The position numbers were made by a program, and so were the translations under genes. The notes under the pieces are model-generated. The model worked only from the letters and a program-made list of their open reading frames with translations. It ran no database searches and was not told the DNA's origin. This document shows positions 59,474 to 64,000 of a DNA stretch of 64,000 nucleotides, one piece after another; the first letter of the stretch is position 1, and each line of letters starts with the position of its first letter. Source of the DNA: Streptococcus massiliensis DSM 18628 (GTDB lineage: Bacteria > Bacillota > Bacilli > Lactobacillales > Streptococcaceae). The DNA lies in the NCBI RefSeq assembly GCF_000380065.1, contig NZ_KB904376.1, positions 39,234 to 103,233 on the forward strand. Direction: 5' to 3'.

Positions 59474-60435
59474 TGTCTTATCGAAAAACGGTTTTTTGGA
59501 TGCTCATTGGACTGGTTTTCTTTGCGATTGTGGTCATTTTTATTCGTGGAGCTTATTTGCCGATTTTCCCTCGACAATTACGAGTTGGTGCAACTTATAT
59601 GACCATGAACAACGATTTTTACAAAAACCTCAATCGTGAACTGGAGAAAAATTTAAGTCAAAGAGGGGACGAATTGATTGTTCGAGACCCAGAGCTTGAT
59701 GAATACAAACAAAGCCAGCAGATTGATGCTTTTGTCAGAGATAAGGTCAATGTCATTGTTATCAATCCCGTTACTAGTGACAGTAAAATGGTCATCAAGT
59801 CACTAAAAGCCGCTAAAAAAGCAGGAATAAAGATCATCGCAGTAGATACCTCCTTTGCTGAAAAGGGAATAGCAGATACAACCATTTTGTCAGATAACTA
59901 TCGTGCAGGGGTTTTGATTGCCAAAGACATGATGAAGCGGCGGACAAGCGCAAATATTTTACTCCTTGAACATGCGACAGCCTTATCTGCTGTTGACCGG
60001 ATAAGGGGATTTCGAGAAACGATAGAAGGGGTTCCGGGCTATCATATTGTTTCTAGGCGAGATACGCTGGGACAAACCGAAGAAAGTATGGCGCAGGTTA
60101 AGCAAGTTCTTAGTCAAGGAACTACTTTTGATGTTGTTATGTCCTTAAATGACCGTTCGGCTCTAGGAGCTTTGGCAGCCATCAAGGAGGCTTCTCTGCC
60201 TAATAAAGTTCTTATTTATGGAGTAGATGGCTCCCCTGACATTAAGGCTCTTCTGGCAACGACAGGTGATATTCAAGCGACCGTAGCTCAGTCTCCTCAA
60301 GAAATGGGAGAAAAATCAGCTGAGGTCATTCAAATGATTCGTCAAGGGAAAGGCTACAAAAAGGAGTACCTCACACCGGTTACCTTGCTTGATAAGGGGA
60401 ACATTGCTAACTATGAAATAGGAGGTTGGCAATAA
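59473..60435 (+). CDS. Membrane-anchored periplasmic-binding-protein-like sugar sensor
   Basis: 320 residues of the RbsB-type (substrate-binding, family I) fold. N-terminal hydrophobic span (about 8-28) without a lipobox Cys, so it is likely anchored by the uncleaved helix. RVGATYMTMNNDFYKNL, IVINPVTSD and GVDGSPDIKALL are typical. No permease or ATPase is nearby. It precedes a histidine kinase by one-base overlap, like XylFII in clostridial sugar-sensing three-component systems. Confidence 0.85.
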   Translation: MSYRKTVFWMLIGLVFFAIVVIFIRGAYLPIFPRQLRVGATYMTMNNDFYKNLNRELEKNLSQRGDELIVRDPELDEYKQSQQIDAFVRDKVNVIVINPVTSDSKMVIKSLKAAKKAGIKIIAVDTSFAEKGIADTTILSDNYRAGVLIAKDMMKRRTSANILLLEHATALSAVDRIRGFRETIEGVPGYHIVSRRDTLGQTEESMAQVKQVLSQGTTFDVVMSLNDRSALGALAAIKEASLPNKVLIYGVDGSPDIKALLATTGDIQATVAQSPQEMGEKSAEVIQMIRQGKGYKKEYLTPVTLLDKGNIANYEIGGWQ

Positions 60436-61739
60436 TGAAGGTATCCAACAGTGTACGCTACAGTCGTATTATCTTAATGGTTATTAACCTCTTTGCCTTA
60501 GTCTATACGGCAGCACTTTATCTTTTTTCAAGTCAGTATATCGTAGCGCGTGGCTTTAGTCACCGACTTTTGGAACGCCTAGCTACGATTCCGAGTGAAC
60601 CACAACAATTATTTATTTTATCGCTTTTGCTGTATGGTATTTTACTTTTAGTGATGTATTACCGCAGTAATCATCCAAATCAGTTTTCGATTTTTGATAG
60701 CATTTCTTTGTTAGAGATTTTTTTAACTTTTCTCATCTTGAATGTTCTCCATTTCTCTTACAATGGGCTTCTTTTGCTGGTTTTTGCAGATATTTTTTAC
60801 GGATCACAGGAATTTCACAGTAAGCGTGATAAGCGGTATTGGGTCGCCTTCATCGGTTTAAGCTTTGGAGTGTTGCTCTTGACTGATTATGGAATTTTAT
60901 CACTCATTTGGGCACTTCCTTCTCTTGAAACTTATGTTAGTTTTTATCCTGAAAATTTACGCGTACCGATTCTTTTTTTCAAAAATTTTTTGACCTCTCT
61001 TAATATTATTGTTTTTATCGCTTCGCTACTTTTTTATCTTATGCAGACCATTACGGAACGTCATCGAATTGAAGAAGAATTACTCCTTGCTGCGCGAACC
61101 AATACGGAGCTAAATAGTTATCTTGCCTTGTCAGAAAAAATTGCTGAAGATCGGGAGCGTAAGCGGATTGCAAGAGAAATCCATGATACACTAGGACATG
61201 CCTTGACAGGCATTTCTGCGGGGATTGATGCTGTGCAGGTTTTGGTGGATATTGATGCCAAACAAGCTAAGGAACAACTGAAAAATATTTCTGGAGTTGT
61301 TCGTGAGGGGATTCAAGATGTGCGTGGCTCACTTCAGAAACTTCGACCAGGTGCTTTGGAAAATCAAACTTTTAAAGAAGCACTAAACAAGCTCCTTTCG
61401 GAATATGAAAATATTTCTAGCTTAACGATTGACCTTGACTATGGATGGGATGATGTGGACTTGGATATTATGCAGGAAGATGTGATTTTTCGTGTAATTC
61501 AGGAGTCACTGACCAATTCGGTTCGTCACGGGCACGCAGATCAAATTTTTCTAGCTTGTCGGATAGAGCAGGATCATCTGTCTATGACGATTCAAGATAA
61601 TGGAATCGGCTTTGAAAAATTGGATTATGGCTATGGACTTAAGCAGATGCAAGAACGTTTGGCGATTATCGGAGGAAATGTCTGCTTTGAAAACCGAGCG
61701 GGATTTTACACAGAAATTCGTTTACCCAAGAACAACTAA
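60435..61739 (+). CDS. NarL-type sensor histidine kinase
   Basis: 434 residues with about six N-terminal spans, then a coiled coil and HisKA_3 domain: RKRIAREIHDTLGHALTGI carries the phosphohistidine. The ATPase domain has VIQESLTNSVRHG and DNGIGF. ATG at 60435 follows AGGAGG. Overlap with the sugar sensor gene suggests co-production and a partner role. Confidence 0.93.
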   Translation: MKVSNSVRYSRIILMVINLFALVYTAALYLFSSQYIVARGFSHRLLERLATIPSEPQQLFILSLLLYGILLLVMYYRSNHPNQFSIFDSISLLEIFLTFLILNVLHFSYNGLLLLVFADIFYGSQEFHSKRDKRYWVAFIGLSFGVLLLTDYGILSLIWALPSLETYVSFYPENLRVPILFFKNFLTSLNIIVFIASLLFYLMQTITERHRIEEELLLAARTNTELNSYLALSEKIAEDRERKRIAREIHDTLGHALTGISAGIDAVQVLVDIDAKQAKEQLKNISGVVREGIQDVRGSLQKLRPGALENQTFKEALNKLLSEYENISSLTIDLDYGWDDVDLDIMQEDVIFRVIQESLTNSVRHGHADQIFLACRIEQDHLSMTIQDNGIGFEKLDYGYGLKQMQERLAIIGGNVCFENRAGFYTEIRLPKNN

Positions 61740-61767
61740 TGAAGCTATTAAATATGAGGAGTAAACC

Positions 61768-62451
61768 ATGATCAAAGTTTTAATTGCTGATGACCAAGCA
61801 CTCATTCGGGAATCTTTGCAAATTATCCTTTCCGCTCACCAAGATATTGAGGTAGTAGGGACAGTTGGAGACGGAGAGGAAGTTCTTGATTTTCTTAAAA
61901 GCAGCCTACCAGACATCATCATTATGGATATTCGGATGCCGCGGCTTGACGGTGTATTGTGTACAAAAAGTGTCAAAGAAAAGTATCCAAATGTTAAGAT
62001 TATCATTTTGACGACTTTTGATGACGATGATTTTATTTTCTCTGCACTCAAGTATGGAGCTTCAGGTTATATTTTAAAAGGAGCCTCAACTGAAGAATTG
62101 TATCAGGCTATCTTGACCGTTCATAAGGGCGGAGCCATGATTAATCCCAATATTGCCACTAAAGTTTTCAAGCTCTTTTCGCAAATGGCTCAGTCTAATT
62201 TTGCGATATCGGTGGAGGAAAATCAGGTAGATGACCTCAGTCAAACTGAGTGGCGGATTATCCAGCAGGTTGGCTTCGGTATTTCTAATAAGGAAATTGC
62301 TGCGCGCCTCTTTTTGTCGGAGGGGACAATTCGTAATTATTTGTCAGCTATTTTGTCTAAATTGGACTTGCGCGATCGGACTCAATTAGCAATTTGGGCA
62401 GTGCAAACAGGTGTGACAAGGCGAGATTTTAGTGAAGGTGACAAATTGTGA
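61768..62451 (+). CDS. NarL/LuxR-type response regulator
   Basis: 227 residues. Receiver with DDQALIRES and phospho-Asp in IIIMDIRMP; C-terminal LuxR helix-turn-helix GFGISNKEIAARLFLSEGTIRNYLS, read as GISNKEIAARLF and SEGTIRNYLS. Cognate partner of the kinase just upstream. Its stop overlaps the next start. Confidence 0.94.
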   Translation: MIKVLIADDQALIRESLQIILSAHQDIEVVGTVGDGEEVLDFLKSSLPDIIIMDIRMPRLDGVLCTKSVKEKYPNVKIIILTTFDDDDFIFSALKYGASGYILKGASTEELYQAILTVHKGGAMINPNIATKVFKLFSQMAQSNFAISVEENQVDDLSQTEWRIIQQVGFGISNKEIAARLFLSEGTIRNYLSAILSKLDLRDRTQLAIWAVQTGVTRRDFSEGDKL

Positions 62452-63737
62452 GAGGAAAAGAACTAAAAGCAGGGCTGGCTTGCCTAGTGATTTTACTAGC
62501 TCTGTCCGCTTTTTGGCTGTGGCGAAAAGGGCAGCCGAAGATGATTCGTCTAGGTATTTATGCAGGTTCTAGTTGGTCTGTGCCTAACAGTCGTTCTAAT
62601 CGGGTTTTAGAGCATGCGATCCAGCGTTTTGAAAAAAGTCATCCAAATGTGAAAATTAGTTATGAAACAGGAATTCCGAAAGAAAATTATTCAAATTGGC
62701 TGGCGGATCGTGTAGTTAAGGGTGAGCAGCCAGATATTTTTATGGTACCTGAGGAGGATTTTTCTCTCCTTGCTAATAGTCATGCTCTCCTTCCCCTAGA
62801 TGATCTGCTTGAACATTCTTCCAAGGATTTTTATGGAGCTGCTCTGGCCGCTGGGACTTACCAAGGGCACTCCTATGCCTTACCATTTGAGAGCAATCCT
62901 GTGATGATGTGTGTCAATAAGGATCTTTTAGAAAAAAATGGGATTCCCGTGCCTCAAGCTGGCTGGACTCTGGACGATTTTTATCGGCTCAGCCAGCAAT
63001 TGACTAAGGACACCAATGGCGATGGAGTATTGGATCAATATGGAAGTACAGACTACACCTGGCAAGAGGCTTTAGTTGCATATGGGGGAAGTCTACTCAA
63101 GAATGGACACCTCATGCTTGACAGTCCAGAAATGCGTCGCAGTCGTACTTTTGTCAGTCGATTAACGCAGCTGAATCAAAAATATCAAGTCAACTCAAAG
63201 GATTTTGATGAAGGAAAGGTTGCTTTCTATCCCATGACCTTGGCTCAATATCGTACTTACAAACCTTATCCCTATCATATTAGCAAGTATTCTAGTTTTT
63301 CTTGGACTTGTATTCCTATGCCTAGTGATAAGGCTGGTAGCAATGCAACACAGGTTTCAACTTCGCTTTTTGCAATATCTAGCAGGGCGAATCATTTAGC
63401 AGAAGTGAAAGAGTTTTTGAAACTTCTCTGCTTGGACGAAAAAACTCAAGGTGAATTGTTTGAAAAATCTCAAGGGATGTCTGTTTTACCTAGCGTTATG
63501 AAAAGCCCAGCAACCAGTAACTTACTAAAAGCAGATGATTTTGGTGCCGACTCTCTAACTGCTGAAAGGCTTGACGCTATGATGACGGGGGCTGTGTCAA
63601 GTATTCAAGCGGGTCTTTCATCGCAGGAGTTAGAGCAAATCAATTATCTCATCAATGAAAGTTTGACGTATCCTACCAGTGATACTAGTCTGAGTGAAAT
63701 CCAAAAGAAAATTGAAGAAGAGCCTGGGACAAAATAA
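62448..63737 (+). CDS. Membrane-anchored extracellular solute-binding protein (family 1)
   Basis: 429 residues. N-terminal hydrophobic span (about 9-24); the only Cys (12) is inside it and not in a lipobox, so a transmembrane anchor is likely. The MalE-like fold is visible in FEKSHPNVKISYETG, PDIFMVPEED and YALPFESNPVMM. GTG start overlaps the response regulator end. No ABC permease follows in the window; the gene stops inside a repeat fragment. Confidence 0.83.
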   Translation: MRGKELKAGLACLVILLALSAFWLWRKGQPKMIRLGIYAGSSWSVPNSRSNRVLEHAIQRFEKSHPNVKISYETGIPKENYSNWLADRVVKGEQPDIFMVPEEDFSLLANSHALLPLDDLLEHSSKDFYGAALAAGTYQGHSYALPFESNPVMMCVNKDLLEKNGIPVPQAGWTLDDFYRLSQQLTKDTNGDGVLDQYGSTDYTWQEALVAYGGSLLKNGHLMLDSPEMRRSRTFVSRLTQLNQKYQVNSKDFDEGKVAFYPMTLAQYRTYKPYPYHISKYSSFSWTCIPMPSDKAGSNATQVSTSLFAISSRANHLAEVKEFLKLLCLDEKTQGELFEKSQGMSVLPSVMKSPATSNLLKADDFGADSLTAERLDAMMTGAVSSIQAGLSSQELEQINYLINESLTYPTSDTSLSEIQKKIEEEPGTK

Positions 63738-63749
63738 TTCTCAGCCACA
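63718..63749 (+). repeat. Fragment of the TGGGACA-ended repeat, copy C
   Basis: AGAGCCTGGGACAAAATAATTCTCAGCC resembles the plus-strand start of copy B (AGAGGCTGGGACAATAGTTCTCAGCC); both are quoted in part only. The stop codon of the solute-binding protein (63735-63737) lies inside it. It is cut off at the transposase terminator. Confidence 0.6.
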
Positions 63750-63750
63750 A

Positions 63751-63790
63751 AAAAAGCTAGAGCTTCCCAATTGCGGAACTCTAGCTTTTT
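63751..63790. terminator. Bidirectional hairpin next to the IS element
   Basis: AAAAAGCTAGAG (63751-63762) pairs with CTCTAGCTTTTT (63779-63790), with A/T-runs on both sides. It ends the transposase gene and the upstream operon. Confidence 0.85.
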
Positions 63791-64000
63791 AATTTTGAGT
63801 CGTTCTCTTATTGTATTTTAGGAGGTTATTGGCCATAAGTACCAATCCCATGTCAATTCTCACTTGACGCTTCCCTCTCAGATTACATCTCTTGTAACCC
63901 AAACAAGCCTTTATCTGCCCAAAGACAGGTTCCACATCAATCTTGCGTTGAGCGAAAATCTGTCTACCTTGGGGAGATAAAAGCGCCTGACATTCTTTAG
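63789..64000 (-). mobile_element. 3' end of an IS1182-like transposase
   Basis: Minus-strand reading gives a 70-residue C-terminus with ECQALLSPQGRQIFAQRK, IDVEPVFGQIKACLGYKR and GLVLMANNLLKYNKR, the end of a DDE transposase of the IS1182 group. The rest lies beyond the window. Its stop (TTA on the plus strand at 63789-63791) touches the hairpin, so the IS right end is probably near 63750. Confidence 0.85.

Overview
The window is a chromosomal segment of a low-GC Firmicute, almost certainly a viridans-type Streptococcus; the sequence alone does not settle the species. Support comes from the S10-spc-alpha ribosomal cluster in streptococcal order, a comYA-G operon and an ssbB gene that each carry a TACGAATA ComX (SigX) box, a fused FolB-FolK protein at the end of a folP-folC-folE operon, YPK-motif pilins with class C sortases, and extended -10 (TGnTATAAT) promoters almost everywhere. 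No rRNA, tRNA, CRISPR array or prophage was seen.

Layout. 1-1.3 kb: 3' part of purH. 1.3-10.9 kb: a sortase-assembled pilus island. A long leader holds a promoter, an internal terminator-like hairpin and a 22-copy AT dinucleotide tract. It precedes a large tip or adhesin pilin, a major pilin and a small third pilin. Three sortase genes face them on the opposite strand and share one bidirectional terminator. 11-15 kb: housekeeping genes (CoA-binding protein, P-loop kinase, DUF975 membrane protein, tgt, uridine-kinase-like protein). 15.1-30.1 kb: the complete S10-spc-alpha superoperon (rpsJ to rplQ, with secY, adk, infA and rpoA), with unusual structured inserts between rpsN, rpsH and rplF and an L17 downstream element at the end. 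30.1-33.1 kb: copYAZ copper efflux with two cop boxes. 33.3-39.7 kb: a DUF1033 gene, the ComX-driven comYA-G DNA-uptake pseudopilus operon, a comYH-like methylase and ackA. 39.8-44.2 kb: a CPBP protease and the folate operon. 44.3-50.5 kb: a LevR-like PRD regulator followed by a beta-glucoside PTS (IIB, IIA, 6-phospho-beta-glucosidase, IIC). 50.6-54.6 kb: a peptide-type ABC exporter with a two-component system. 54.6-58.3 kb: pepA, small redox and tRNA-binding genes, a MerR/TipAS regulator and ssbB. 58.7-63.7 kb: HAD phosphatase, membrane-anchored sugar-binding protein, NarL-type two-component system and a second membrane-anchored solute-binding protein. The right edge is the 3' end of an IS1182-like transposase on the minus strand.

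The most interesting signals are: the (AT)22 tract directly before the pilus operon, a candidate phase-variation switch; the mutually exclusive hairpins between the major and third pilin genes; the proline-less sorting signal of the third pilin next to a lid-less sortase; the two-SBP/two-component sensing cassette without a permease; a LevR-type regulator that lacks the sigma-54 contact motif; and a dispersed TGGGACA-ended repeat present as two near-complete copies and one fragment.
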